From Anodontia alba (Eukaryota > Mollusca > Bivalvia > Lucinida > Lucinidae): a DNA stretch of 64,000 nucleotides. Both the position numbers and the translations under genes were made by a program. The notes under the pieces are model-generated. The model was not told the origin of the DNA and did not search any database. It saw only the letters and a list, made by a program, of their open reading frames with translations. The DNA is taken from positions 13,646,295 to 13,710,294 of the forward strand of contig OZ024830.1 of NCBI GenBank assembly GCA_964016985.1, read 5' to 3'. The stretch's first letter is position 1; each line of letters begins with the position of its first letter. Below are positions 1-11,888 of this stretch, in pieces.

Positions 1-247
1 ATACATATAGGGGGAGTTTATTTAGTTAAAAATGGGTTAGAAAATATTAGAGCTTTGCTGGACGATAAGAAAAAGTTTTTTTTTAGGTTTTTATAAATAC
101 CAAAATGAAATAATGTAAACACTACTCTTTTGCTATATAATGCACCTCTATCCACCACCCAACACCGCAGACACAAGCTCACATAAAAATAAAATAGAAA
201 ACTCATTTTCTAAAATCCCATCACCTATATGATAAATGAGCTGAGTC

Positions 248-402
248 ACAGCAGTTCCTGCGTTTGCATTTTCAACCAGCTAAGATCTGCACAGATGCGC
301 AGGCTGATCAAAGTCTTTGTTTTCTATCTGAAGATGCTTTGGATCATTAGCTACCCACAGAGTGCCTTGCTTCTGATCAGACTGCATGAATGTGCTGGGT
401 AA
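248..402. repeat. Dispersed bivalve repeat, GATCAGCCTGCGCATCTGC type
   Basis: Word CAGATGCGCAGGCTGATCAA and a far CTGATCAGACTGCATGAAT. Other copies: 18275-18620, 21042-21300 (beside the DFADF exon), 25395-25790, 28800-29000, 29034-29262, 50938-51190 and 63655-63835. Read through, the family encodes the spurious EPAHDKT...SLIRV peptide common in bivalve gene models. Confidence 0.65.
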
Positions 403-419
403 TCTGGCCCCGAGGTTAT

Positions 420-600
420 AAAACTTTTTTCATGCTCAACTCAGCTGAGCATGAAATTTGTCCTGCTAATAAATCTCAAATTACTGATAATTGCAAATTC
501 TTTCTTGCTAAACATAGCTATTGTTGGCATTTTTATATTTATTAGCGGAGAAAATTTCATGCTCAGCTGAGTTGAACATGAAAAAAGTTTTATAACCCCA
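420..600. mobile_element. Foldback with TCATGCTCAACTCAGCTGAG ends
   Basis: AAAACTTTTTTCATGCTCAA at the left pairs with GAACATGAAAAAAGTTTTAT at the right; CTCAGCTGAGCATGAAATTT also pairs. A second copy in reverse orientation lies at 37960-38090, joined to a TCTAAAAGGAAAGAA foldback at 37790-37920. Confidence 0.75.
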
Positions 601-989
601 GCTCCTGAATCTTTGCTAGGCACACATGCAAAACTGTAGGAAATGCTGGGTCCCAGCTCAGATAAGGTTTTCAAAGCAATTCTCAATTCTAACACTACAG
701 ATAATTTTCAAAATAGCTTGTTTGAGCCTTTAGCATCCTCTGGGTTAAACTCAGCAGGAGCAAAAATGGGTGATATTTTTCTTACTTTTCCCAGAAAACA
801 GGGTTTGAAATCCATAGAAATTGTTTACCAAGGAGTCAATCTGTTAAAACTGTCAAGCCCTATTTTCTTGGAATAAGAAGAAAAAAAAACACATTTTAAA
901 ATCTTGCCTGCTGTTATTTAAAATCCAGCAGGTCAAAGGTTAAAGAATAAAAATAGAACTGTGCAACTAATTTCATCAAATAAATTAAG

Positions 990-1219
990 CAGGGCCCAGT
1001 TGTTCAAAACTAACAATGTCGTTAGCTAACATATCGTTAAAATTTTTTTCATTAAATATGGCAAATATGCTAAAATTTTTGCTGAAAAAAATTGCAAAAG
1101 CTACTCACATTTTTTCAGCAAAAATACCTGTGAATTAGATATTTTACTTACTAGAACAATTAACATTTTGACCACTAATGAGCTTGTTAAGCTTACAATG
1201 CTTTAAACAATTGGCCCAG
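990..1219. mobile_element. Foldback MITE, GGGCCCAG family, copy 1
   Basis: Begins CAGGGCCCAGTTGTTCAAAA and ends AATTGGCCCAG. Arms with TTAGCTAACATATCGTTAAA and the central GTGAATAG/GCTACTCAC region fold on each other. More diverged than the other copies. Confidence 0.8.
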
Positions 1220-1373
1220 GACTCTAGTATAGACGTCTGAATTATCAATTTATCAACAGCTTACTACTCTGACAGCATTTCTCTTTCAGATAGGAAGATT
1301 TTTCATTATTTTTTTTTTTTTTTTTTTTATTATTATTTTTTTGAGGGAAATTTTATACAGAATAAATAACATG

Positions 1374-2662
1374 CGAGGGGAGTTCAATAAGTTCGTAGAA
1401 CTCGGGGTTTAACTCACAGATTGGAAGATGGTTTCAACATTATTTTTCAATATAATCCCCCTTTACTTCAATGCATTTGGCCCACTTTTCTTTTAAGCAG
1501 TCTATGCCTTTGAAATAAAAGTCGTCTATTTGGTCCTCAAACCAAGCCTCTGTAGCAGCCTTGAGCTCATCATCGTCCTGAAATCTCGTTCCACGCAAGT
1601 GGGACTTCAAATTTCGAAACGTATAATACTCACTTGGGGCCAGGTCTGGACTGTATGGCAGGTGATTTAACTGCTCGAACTTGCACTCACGAACAGCCGC
1701 TTGTGCAACTCTGGACTTGTGCACAGGGGCATTATCATGCAAAAGAAGGACACCAGCAGCTAGCTTTCCCCTTCGTTTTTCTTTAATAGCAACCCTTAAT
1801 TGTTCAATGACATTGGCATAGTATTCTCCTGTAACTGAAGTACCAGCAGGCTTGTAATCTATCAATATAATCCCTTTGGAGTCCCAAAACACCGTGGCCA
1901 TTACCTTGCTGGCTGATGGTTGGGTACGAAATTTCTTAGGTGGGGGTGAGCCAGGGTGCTTCCACTGCATGGACTCTTTTTTAGTATCTGGGTCCCAGTG
2001 GTGAAGCCAAGTTTCATCTCCTGTTACAAGACGAGTGTGAAAGTCTGCTGGATTGCCATTGTACACTTCCAGAAGTTCTTGACTTGACTCCACCCTTTGC
2101 TGACGATCTTGCATGTTCAGGTTTCTGGGTACCCACCTGGCAGATACTTTTGACATGCCTAAATGTTCATGGATCATAGTGTAAACACTTCCATTAGAAA
2201 TACCACATTCTGAAGCAAGTTCGGCAACTTTGATTGTTTAGCACAAGTCTCTCAACACGGTCGATCATCTCCTGGCTGATGACATCAGCAGGGCGACCTG
2301 GCCTTGGGTCATCTTCTAAGGAGTCTCGCCCACGTTTAAATTCTTGCTGACCACTTTGCCACTGTGGAATACTTTGGGCTACTATCACCATACACATCAG
2401 CCATGTGCCAATGGATTTCTTTGGCCTTTGTACCCTCCTTAGTGAGGAACTTTATGACTGCTCTGAACTCAATATTCTGACTTTCCATTTTTGCCTATGG
2501 GTATAGGTTTTCAAACAAAAAGTAAGAGCAAAAAATGTACGTTTTGACTGAACGGCTGTTATCATTCAACTGACAAAGGTTTACACTGCACAAAAATGAA
2601 AAAAGAAAATTGGAATTGTATAGAAAAATACCCAGTTCTACAAACTTATTGAACTACACTCG
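1374..2662 (-). mobile_element. Mariner-type DNA transposon with both inverted ends
   Basis: The left end (GAGTTCAATAAGTTCGTAGA at about 1379) is matched by its near-complement at 2636-2660 (CTACAAACTTATTGAACTAC). TA follows the right end at 2663; the left flank reads TG where TA is expected. Length of about 1.29 kb is normal for mariner. The body encodes a broken transposase on the minus strand. Confidence 0.9.
1440..2397 (-). pseudogene. Mariner transposase, frameshifted, third catalytic residue changed
   Basis: The C-terminal part (1440-2177) shows the mariner catalytic core: TGDETWLHHWDP, then LLHDNAPVHKS, then YSPDLAPSEYYTFRNLKSHL, and a closing VKGDYIEK. The spacing after the second Asp fits DD34D, but the third position reads Glu (PSEYY; usual PSDY-H). 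The N-terminal part (2194-2397) reads SGQQEFKRGRDSLEDDPRPG, the familiar helix-turn-helix linker, in another frame, so at least one frameshift separates them near 2180-2230. Not functional as it stands. Confidence 0.88.
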
Positions 2663-3145
2663 TAACTGTGTTCTTGCTAGGCACAGTTTAATTTACACAT
2701 ATCACTTACTCATTTGAAAATCTCTATTATGACTAAATTATGTGGTCAGAGCTATTTAGACCAGGTCAGATAGGTAGGGTATGATCTATTGGAAGCTTTC
2801 AAAGAGCCAGTTCTGATTTTATTTAATCAGAAGCTGGATAGCAGGAGAAAAAGAACTTTCAATGCAGTGGAAGGAAGTGGGGTGGCATAAAAAGGACTTT
2901 TTTTCTATTTTTATTAGGTATGTTTAGTCAATTAATGCACATAAAAAGCAAGCATGTTCCTATAAAAAAAGCAATTCACTGAATATGCAGTTATCAGTTT
3001 GATCATTACCAGTCACATGGGAGTGAGAGACAAGTGAGTGCAGAAAGGTTACCTCCACCAGTGTGACTGAGATCATATCTGGTAGACAGAAAAAGGTACG
3101 TAAAGCTAGCCTAGCATTCATTATAAGTATATAGCTACATATTTA
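2663..3145. other. Non-coding stretch, no gene seen
   Basis: A worn hairpin relic at 2740-2830 and single-copy AT-rich sequence. At 3055-3080 on the minus strand a CTACCAG acceptor, 26 open bases and a GTAACC donor could be a synergin microexon in the right phase, but it is too short to support. Confidence 0.4.
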
Positions 3146-3354
3146 ACCCATTTAAGCCTAGTGTCCCATAAAAGGGACATTGGCAAACAGTATATGCAGA
3201 ATGCGGCATCTGATCATCTACATTGTTTGCATTAAATGCAGGAATTTCTATAAAACATGATAATAATAAATCTAACCAGACACCCCTTATACTGGAAATG
3301 GACCAGTCCAAAGTGTGGAGGCAGAATAGTCCATTTGGCATAAATGGGTTAAAA
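3146..3354. mobile_element. Shared-core MITE, TTAACCCATTTA ends
   Basis: Ends TTAACCCATTTAAGCCTAG and GCATAAATGGGTTAA. The core is a worn CAGAATGCGGCATCTGATCA. Relatives at 10243-10465 (CTAAATGGGTAACTGGCAAA) and 15472-15700 (CTAAAAGGGTAACTGACAAA). Confidence 0.75.
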
Positions 3355-3461
3355 CATTATGTGCCTTGGTAAGCAAAAAGCCATAGCTCCAAATAAGACA
3401 AACAGTTTCAATATTTCTTGATAAAAACACATGTTGTGGGTACTTGGTTGGTTTGTTTAAT

Positions 3462-3749
3462 GGCCCAGTCAACACTATTAAGGTCATGTTGAGCTGATCA
3501 GTTTACCTTAAACCACATTATTCCCGGACAGGCTTTGTCCTTTAAAAGGTTAACCAGTACTTGTGGACATTCTTTAGCTAGAAACCAAATAACTGCCCTT
3601 CTTGAATCAGCAAAAGGAAGAGTATAATTGTATAAAAATATTTCATGATCAATCTTAACTAAAGAATGTTGCCAGACTCAGGGGAATCAAAACAGTGACC
3701 TCCTGATCACCAGTTGGATGCACATCTGACTCAGCCACTGAAGCCACAT
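3462..3749 (-). mobile_element. tRNA-derived SINE, minus orientation
   Basis: Diverged copy: GGCCCAGTCAACACTATTAA at the tail side, CTGCCCTTCTTGAATCAGC in the body, and TGACCTCCTGATCACCAGTT at the tRNA head. It splits a GTGGGTACTC foldback whose arms lie at about 3400-3440 and 3772-3850. Confidence 0.75.
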
Positions 3750-4587
3750 TGTGGAGACTAATTTGCTGATTAGAGGTGCCTCTGTGAGGCATTTCTAATG
3801 ATTAATCGCATACCCACAACATATGCTTTTGCCAAGAAATAAGAAAAATGTCAATACTTTATTTGGGGCAAAAATGCACCTTATCAAGAGCTATGACTTA
3901 GAAGCTGTACTTTCATGTAAAAAGCATGCATTACCTTTAGTATGTCTAGTAGGCACCACTACAAACATAGTTAATGGTGTTAAAAAACAAAAGAGATTAT
4001 CAGAGAACAGTAGGAAATCCAAATATGAATTCATGACCCACAGCTGAAAAGTTCTATTCAAGTCCAGTCTCTTGATTATTTGATGTCTTTTTTTTTTTTA
4101 CTGTACTTTTTTTCTTTTCCTTCTTTCATTTTTTCTTTCTTTTTCATGTTCTTTTGTATTACTATTTGGGGGTGACTTGTGGCATTTTTTTTACAGTTTT
4201 GTGTAAGCTTATACAGCCACTGGCCTAGTCTGTGTCATAAGCAAGTTAAGCATTAATTGTTTTAACCCTTAGTGCTGGTAGAGCAGAAGACACTTTGAAA
4301 TATCTTCTTTTTTTTTTTTTCAGAGAAAACTAGACATCATTTCATGTGAACTGTCTATTATAGAAAAAAACCTTAAAGTGAAAAGATACATAAGGCAGTT
4401 TGTTCTTCATTTCTGCCAAGAGAGACAATTTTTGTAGCTTACTGTTTGCTCTACCGCACACTAGGCCCATTCTGAAAATGGGTCTACTGTATAAGGAAAG
4501 TAGTTTTTGCCTCCTCCAGCAGCAAATTCTTTCCTTATACAAGAGACTCCTTTTCAGAAGGGAAAAAAACAATTTTGATAGAAAGTT

Positions 4588-4797
4588 AATCCTTTCATCC
4601 GTGAGTTTCTAAAGTGGACTCTTCCATTCTTGATGTTGGACTTGTCCAATGATGCAAATAATGTTTCAGTCTAAAAGCATAAACATGGAAAACAGTGTAG
4701 ATCCTAATGACATGGCTCATTATGAGCCACCTCATCTGGATCTGCACTGTTTGCTGAGGTACTGGTTTTGGTCTGCCAGGCTGAAAGGGTTAAGGCA
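4588..4797. mobile_element. Shared-core MITE, TTAACCCTTTCA ends, copy 1
   Basis: Ends GTTAATCCTTTCATCCGTGA and GGCTGAAAGGGTTAA. Core GTGTAGATCCTAATGACATG / CATCTGGATCTGCACTGTTT with GGCTCATTATGAGCC at the tip. Confidence 0.78.
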
Positions 4798-6270
4798 AGA
4801 ACATTAGTGACTGTCACTAAATCAATTTTTTTCCAACATGTCAGTATAAAATAACTGTTGAAACAATCCAAACATTTACTTATTATATCAATAATAAACC
4901 TGTTTCATAACCACTAGACTGCTGTAGACAGAATTAGCATTACAGATCCTCATTTTTCTGAAAGTAAGTGTTTCATGATTGTGGCATTTCCTGGAAGCTT
5001 CATTTAATTTTTGAAATTAATATTTCACTTGAACCATTAAAGTTTCAAGAGAACAGTCAAGTCTTTTTCCAAGACTTTGCTTACTATTTTCAAAATGTTG
5101 TCTTCTTTATCTTTAGCACTCTCTGGGAAAACTCAGACTACAAACTATAACACTTTTTTTTTCATTTTCCCCACAAAATAGGGTTTGAAATTTCATGCAA
5201 ATTGTTTCCTAATACAATCTGCATAAAATACCAAATCCATTTTTTCTGAGAAAACTAGGGGAAAAAATTAAAATGTTTTCTGCTATAATTTTTACCCTGC
5301 CTGCCAAGCATTAATGAAGTTTGAAATATGGAAAACTCTTACACATGTAGCCACAATAATAAATAATAAATACAGAACTGAACAAATAAGGATGATGGGT
5401 GAGGATTTGTCAAGGGTAGGAATGTTTAGCCCTTACAGTCCTAGACATGAAAATTCTCATATTTCAACATTTATGTTCTACGCAAGTATAAACTTTTGTT
5501 ATTGTAAATGTATTTCCAATATACTACAGAGGCTTAATCCAGATTTAACTGAGATAAAAAAAATATGGCAAAAAAACCCCAAAAAAAACAAAAAAAACAT
5601 CTGTGACCTCCTTTGAATGGATTTTTACTGCAAAGGGCTGCCATTTTGACAACAGTCACCGTTCTACTGACATTTATTGCAGTTTCTGAACAACAAGGCA
5701 GTCATTTCTAGGTAGGAAAAAAAAATCTATGGATATAACTCCATTTTAAAATAAAACAAGAAATGTCTGTAAGTCTTTATTAGATACCTCCCCTGGCCCC
5801 CACCCCCCCCCCCCCCCCACAAACACCTGCTCAGAAATCAGACTCTAACAGATGGACAGACAGATGAATAAATGGTCTTACTACATGAAAGCCATAACAC
5901 AGGAATGAAGCATAGCTGAAAAAAATTTCCCGCTTTACGTGAGATACGAACCCGGTCTGCCCAGATACAAATCCAACACATCGACCACAGAGCCAAAGAG
6001 TCGACTCCCTGATGCAGTTGTCAGAGACTGAATATATATCTACAAGCTATGCGAAATCTGCCAAGGCAGATTATCAATAGTAGGAGTGCTAGGTAGTAAC
6101 AATGGACAGACAATGTGAAAACAGTATACCCCCACAAACCACAAACACAGTTTGCAGGGTGGTGGGGGTGTATATTAAAAAAAAAATGAAATGATAATAC
6201 CCTGCCAATGTCATGTGGTGGGCAGAAAACTGTGTCAAAAATTGACAATATTCCTCCTTTAGCAATCCCA
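4798..6270. other. Non-coding AT-rich stretch
   Basis: Contains a half foldback (5110-5230), the poly-C run and a GACAGACAG-type tract (5850-5870). A worn tRNA-like head (GATACGAACCCGGTCTGCCC and CCACAGAGCCAAAGAGTCGA) lies at 5940-6005. No gene seen. Confidence 0.5.
5802..5819. repeat. Poly-C run
   Basis: About 17 consecutive C, interrupted once near the start. A like run at 61717-61740 breaks the LINE linker frame. Confidence 0.9.
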
Positions 6271-6273
6271 AAC

Positions 6274-6500
6274 CAGGGCCCGGTTGTTCAAAGCATCGTT
6301 AGCTTAACAAGCTCGTTAAGGGTCATTTCGTTAACTGTTTTAGCGGATTCAATACACAATATTCTGATATTTTGGCTGAAAAAATGTAAGCTACTCACAT
6401 TTTTTCAGCAGAAAATTTCAGCATATTTGCGTATCACTTGATGTAAATTTTAACGAATCGTTAACTAATGACATCGTTAGCTTTGAACAACTGGGCCCAG
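6274..6500. mobile_element. Foldback MITE, GGGCCCAG family, copy 2
   Basis: CAGGGCCCGGTTGTTCAAAG at the left and CTTTGAACAACTGGGCCCAG at the right; GTAAGCTACTCACATTTTTT near the centre; one central arm is lost. Confidence 0.85.
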
Positions 6501-6509
6501 ATCTTCACA

Positions 6510-6860
6510 AAATCAATGCACATACCAAGTTTGATGACAATCCATTGACATTTACTCAAGTTAACATCCGGAAACAAAAATATGGATGGACAGATGTACG
6601 ACAGACAGATGGATGGAGGGACACACAGACAACCAATGTAAACCATAATACCCTGGCATTATCATGTGGGAAGATATAAAAAGAGTTACTGTTCTTATTC
6701 TCTGCACATCACCTGATATTTTATACTTGTTATAAATTTCATGAAAACACTTTCAACAGCTTTACAGTAACAAAGTGGACACAATCTTGTTACAGACAGA
6801 CCACAAGACTGACAGATTTATATGATAAAATAGACTGACTTATGCTAAAACAATATATCT
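6510..6860. repeat. Pearl-like fragment with GACA/GATG tract
   Basis: ATGGATGGACAGATGTACGA with CAGACAGATGGATGGAGGG, then an unassigned stretch with ACAGACAGACCACAAGACTG. It follows directly on a GGGCCCAG foldback. Confidence 0.4.
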
Positions 6861-7974
6861 AGCCAGTGCTTGGGGAGGGACATGAAAATAGCACTGTAAG
6901 GGTTAAATATCCTGAAGAAAGAAAACAAAATATGAATAAGCATATGCATAGCTGTCCATGAAAACATGCAAAAAACATTCACAGAACAATAACTTAAGAC
7001 AGCAAATTAAAAGCATAAATTAATAACTGTTATTAAAATTAACAACCAAATTCTTCAAACTTATTATGATTATTACATATTCAAACCCTTAAATTGCTAA
7101 TCTTAACTGCAGCAGACAAAATTTTGATTTTTTTTTCTTTTTTGCCAAAACTTGTTTTCTCTGACAAAAAAAAATTAATAAAACATTAAAAACATTGTCT
7201 GCTACAAAAACATTTGGCATTTGACAGGTTAAAAAGTGACACATACAGGAAGTGTCCTAAAATTTCGTACATCAAAGGGTTTGACAAGATGGCTGATCAG
7301 GGTCTAAACTGTTTGGCATTCCACAAAGTATTTTAAGAAACAACTGCATAAAAAGCAAAATTTAGGCCAAAAAGGAATGAAATTAAGTGTTCCGAATTTT
7401 AGGACATTCAACATAAGTGAAAGTGCATATAATATTGAAACAATATAAAAATTGATGGTTTATTTTTCTCCCAATTGCTTTATAGCCTAAATATTCAGAT
7501 ACTCCTCCTTTATGTAATTCTAAAATTTTAGCAATTCATTTATTACCTGTTGATGAATCTCAAAACTGTTGGATGAGTGACAGACAGTGCAGACCCTTAT
7601 AAACTGCTGTGTTCTGCTCTTGATCTACTGTTTACTCAGGCCAAGGGTGAATATGTTAAGGCATGACATTCTTAAACTGCCTCCAAAGGAAAGACAATTT
7701 TTTAACAAAATTTACCGGTACATTCAGTACAAAATGTAATCATCTGCACAGTCTGATCAGTCTTCACATGGTGCTCAGAGGACAGCCAAGTATACAAGTG
7801 TTTCCATATCAGAAAAGTGATCAAGCTGTGCTGACGTGCAAGCTGACATAAAACTTCCATGGGCACAAAAATGAATGCAAAATCTTTTTTTTTTTTCCTT
7901 TTACGGTGAGAAGAAAGCAAATATTATTATCCTATCCATTCTCCTCAAATACTCCATTAACCTTTAACACTCTC
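6861..7974. other. Non-coding stretch, no gene seen
   Basis: Includes an inverted AGTGTCCTAAAATTTCGTAC and GTGTTCCGAATTTTAGGACA pair (7250-7410), likely the ends of a small MITE of about 160 bp. Otherwise AT-rich and unassigned. Confidence 0.5.
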
Positions 7975-8109
7975 TGGGCATATTCAACAGATGACAAACT
8001 TGATATTTTTCTTATTTTTCCCAGTAAACAGATTTGATATTTCATGCAAATTGTCTCCAGTAGAGACAATTTGCATGAAATGTCAAATCCTGTTTCCTGG
8101 GAAAAATAA

Positions 8110-10147
8110 ACAAGAATTCCGCGGAAGGCGTCATCGCACCTGCTGGGGCAAAAGTCATAGGAGCCACAATCAGAGCCTGGTTATTAAATAAGTTTATTTC
8201 ATTCTTAGCAGTGCTTACTTGGAAAACTGGGTTGAAAAAAATGTAGTCAAAGTGCCTAGTGGGGCACATATATTCCAGGCCAGTCCCATTCCCTCTAATG
8301 GCTATATCTTCAGCACTGACTTTTCGTATCATACAGCCCAATGATAATGGAACGTTGACGTAAAATGTGTAAAAGTCACTGGAGCATGAAATATAGGTCA
8401 AGGTCACGGGGTCAAGGTACCTGCTAATTCAGTACATCAAGGAGAAGCACAATGCAAGGTATGGTGGTTGTAGGCCTTATAGTTGAGGAGTTATCAAACA
8501 TCAATGTAAAATGTGTCAAATATAGGTCAAGGTCACCGGGTCAAGGTACCTGCCAAGCCAGTGCAATGAGGTGAAGCACTATGCAAGGTTTAGTGGTTGT
8601 AGGCCTTATATCTGAGGAGATACCGAACATCAACATAAAATGTGTCAAAGTCACTGGAGTGCACAATATAGGTCAAGGTCACCAGGTCAAGGTACCTGCT
8701 GAGTCAGCACATCAAGAAGAAGTGCTATATAAGGTTTGGTGGTTGAAGGCCTTACAGTTGAGGACATATGAAAGGGTGACTTAAAAGATGTAAAAGTTAA
8801 TGGAGCGCGAAATATAGGTCAAGGTCACCCAGTGAAGGTACCTGCGGAGTCCGTACATTGAGGAGAAGCACTATGCAAGGTTTGACGGTTGTAGGCCTTA
8901 CAGTTGAGGAGATATTGAATGTTGACGTAAAATGTGTAAATGGCACTGGAGCACAAAATATAGGTCAAGGTCACTGGGTCAAGATACCTGCCGAGTCAGT
9001 ACATCTAGGAGAAGCACTATGCGAGGTTTGATGGCTAGAGGTCTTACACTTGAGGAGATCTGGAACACTGACGTAAATTATGTCAAAGTCACTGCAGCCA
9101 AAATATAGGTCAAGGTCACCAGGTCAAGGTATCTGCCAAGTCAGTACATTGAGAAGAAGCACTTTGCAAGGTTTGATGGTTGTAGGCCTTATAGTTGAGG
9201 AGATATCGAACGTCGACGCAAAATATGTCAAAGTCACTGGAGCGCAAAATATAGGTCAAGGTCACCGGGTCAAGGTACCTGCCAAGTCAGTACATCTAGG
9301 AGAAGCATTATACAAGGTTTGGTAGTTGTACGCCTTATAGTTGAGAAGATCTGGAACGTCAACGTAAATTGTGTCAAAGTCAATATAGCGCAAAATATAG
9401 GTCAAGGTCACTGGGTCAACATACCTGCCAAGTCAGGAGGTCAGGGAGATGTGTCATGCAAGGTATGATGGTTGTTGTAGAATTGTAGTTGATTAGAATA
9501 CTAACTTCGACGTAAATGTCGAACTTTGACATAACAGAACTGTTAACAGACAGACGGACGGATGAACGGACAGACGAATGGAAAAGCGGGCACCTATGTT
9601 GCAAAGTCGGGAGGTCAGGGAGATGTTTCATACAAGGTTTGATGGTTGTTTAGTTTTGTAGTTGATTAGAATACGAACTCTGACATAAATGTCGAACTTC
9701 GACATAACAGAACTGTTAACAGACGGACAGACGGACGGACGAACAGGCAGATGAATGGAAAAGTGGGCACCTATGTCGCAAAGTCTGGAGGTCAGGGAGA
9801 TGTTTCATGCAAGGTTTGATGGTTGTTTAGTCTTGTAGTTGATTAAAATACTAACTTTGATATAAATGTCGAACTTCGACATAAATGTTGACAGACGGAC
9901 GGACGAATGGACAGACATACGGAAAAGCGGACGCCTATGTCGTAAAGTCAGGAAGTCAGGGAGACGTTTCATGCAAGGTTTGATGGTTGTTTAGTCTTGT
10001 AGTTGATTAGAATACTAACTTTGACATAAATGTCGAACGTCGACATAAATGTTGACAGACGGACGGACGGACGAACGGACGGACGGAAAATCGGACGCCT
10101 ATATCGCACCCTGCTACAAGCAGGTGCGATAAAAAAATATTTCAAAA
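8110..10147 (+). mobile_element. Pearl-like element, about 2 kb, two kinds of tandem core
   Basis: It starts AACAAGAATTCCGCGGAAGG then ATCGCACCTGCT and ends with the hairpin TCGCACCCTGCTACAAGCAG plus GTGCGATAAAA, so the ends are mutually inverted. Inside are about eight 146-bp units (key word TATAGGTCAAGGTCACCGGG, 8385-9420) and about four 176-bp units (GTCAGGGAGATGTTTCATGC, 9425-10060), the latter each carrying a GACGGACGGACG tract. Pearl elements of bivalves have this plan. Confidence 0.8.
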
Positions 10148-10689
10148 TGTGGTCTGCTGAAAATTTTATCTAGAATGCTGAGGGTTAGTCTGGAGTCCTG
10201 GATACAGACATAATCTGTCATGAAACACATTCTCTGTTATTAATCCATTTTAGTTGAGAGACCCCTAAATGGGTAACTGGCAAACAGTGCAGAACCAGAT
10301 CAGACATTGCAAAAAGTGGCATCTGATCTGGGTCTCCACTCTTTGCAAATAGTTTAGCCATTTTTCTCTATTAACATATAATCACATAGCCTGACATACC
10401 TACAATGGAAATTGGACTGTTCCAATATAGTGTGTGGGGAGTTTAATCAGTCTAAAATGTGTTCAACTGGCTGATAAGCAGACAAAAACAAAATAAAATG
10501 ACACAAAATCAATTTTAACTCTAACAAACTGCCGAAAATATCAACAAAAACAATTGCAACATACACACTGTATCTTTTTCTCTTTTTTTTTTTTTTCTTT
10601 TTTTTTTCTCATCAGACAGGGCTTAATATTCTGTTAAATCACCTTCAAAGAAGGTAATTTGAATAAAACATGAAAGTTGGTTTTCAAGA

Positions 10690-10920
10690 GTTCATCAAGA
10701 TAGAATATTACATTCATCCAAAGAATTCTCTTGATCATATCCAAAGAAGAATTTTTACTTACTATGACAGTTTGGGTTCACATCAAGAACCATCATCAGA
10801 CTGTGAACTTGACCTTGTGATGCCACAGATCTTGGACTACTTACCGCTACACTGGTTACTAGTTGTAAACAAAGGCCTGTAGATGTTGCTCAAACTGTAT
10901 GCCCCCTGGTCACCTTTCAT
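10690..10920 (-). mobile_element. Inverted partial copy of the same Penelope-like 3' end
   Basis: The plus-strand stretch AAACAAAGGCCTGTAGATGT at 10868 is the complement of 11431-11460 (GCAACATCTACAGGCCTTTG). The match continues to the CTTCTTTGGATATGATC region on both sides (10735-10750 and 11578-11595). The two ends therefore lie tail to tail about 0.5 kb apart. Confidence 0.75.
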
Positions 10921-11099
10921 GACATGTGGAGACTGACAAGGACTAATCCAGAGGCTGTGAGGTTATTCCATATGTCAAAGGCTTATTGGATAGCATAGCC
11001 AGGGTAATGTCAAAAACATGGCCAATCAGGATCTACGTGACTACAGTACATGCTGAGGAAAGCCTTAGTCCTACCCAAAGACAAAGTGGAATAGGACAA

Positions 11100-11572
11100 T
11101 ACCTGTGGTGTCATGAATAAGATCCCATGCCACAACAGTTAATTAAAATTCATAGATGAAACGGGCAGAAAATTCAACACAAGGGTGAACATTAGAAATA
11201 TGCCAAAATGTACCACAGGTATACACCAGATCAGAGCAAAAGTCATCTGATCAAGTTTTAGCAAAAGAGTAGTGACATGTCATATCCTTAAAGCTAACCA
11301 TGTCATCCATTGGGAGGGGGGAAGAAGTAGCTGACAGGGAGAATAATCAGAGACTTAGACAAGTCAAAGAAGCTATCTGGATCTGTCAGTCTACACACAT
11401 CATGAAATGGGACCAGGGGTTATACAGCCTGAGCAACATCTACAGGCCTTTGTTTACCACTAATAATAAGTCCAGTGGTAAACAGTCTAAGTCCCTTGAT
11501 GTCACAAGGTTAAGGTCACAGTCTGATGATGGTTCTAATCCTAATGAGAATCGAAATTGTCACAGTAAGTGA
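11100..11572 (+). pseudogene. Penelope-like element, GIY-YIG endonuclease end, degraded
   Basis: Broken plus-strand frames give FIDETGRKFNTRVN, then LKANHVIHWE, then VADRENNQRLRQVKEAIWI and YSLSNIYRPLFTTNN. ETGR, the V-x-DREN-x-RQVKEA-x-I block and the closing L-x-IY-PL-x-T are the C-terminal GIY-YIG endonuclease pattern of Penelope-like retroelements. Stops interrupt the ETGR block, so it is dead. Confidence 0.7.
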
Positions 11573-11649
11573 AAATCCTTCTTTGGATATAATAAGGATA
11601 TAATAAAAAGAATTCATTGGATTAAAGTTTGAAAAATATAACCATATTT

Positions 11650-11888
11650 CGAGGGTTGAGCGCAAGACTATAGTAACTCAAACATATTTTTGAAACACTT
11701 GTTTAGGGGCAACTTTGACCCCTTTGTAAACAATGCAAATTTAGGTGCCATTGCTCATACGAGCAATGGCACCTAAATTTTCATTGTTTACAGAAATGTC
11801 GTAATCTTCATAATGCCTTCATGGTGAGGAGATTAGGTTTGGGGAAAAACAACCATCTGACTTACGCTAGTCTTGCGCTCAACCCTCG
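11650..11888. mobile_element. Foldback MITE, CGAGGGTTGAGC family
   Basis: Ends CGAGGGTTGAGCGCAAGACT and AGTCTTGCGCTCAACCCTCG, flanked by ATTT on both sides. The middle is a second, near-perfect palindrome: GTGCCATTGCTCATACGAGC followed by AATGGCACCTAAATTTTC, with arms of about 33 bp reaching TGTAAACAATG/CATTGTTTACA. Confidence 0.85.

Noticed and set aside
3055..3081. Possible 26-nt synergin microexon on the minus strand
   Set aside because: Splice borders and phase fit, but the length is too short and no downstream exon supports it.
8385..10060. CRISPR-like array of spaced repeats
   Set aside because: Units are contiguous tandem repeats of 146 and 176 bp without unique spacers, in an animal genome.
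10670..10882. 70-codon plus-strand ORF
   Set aside because: It is the antisense of the inverted Penelope-like 3' end.
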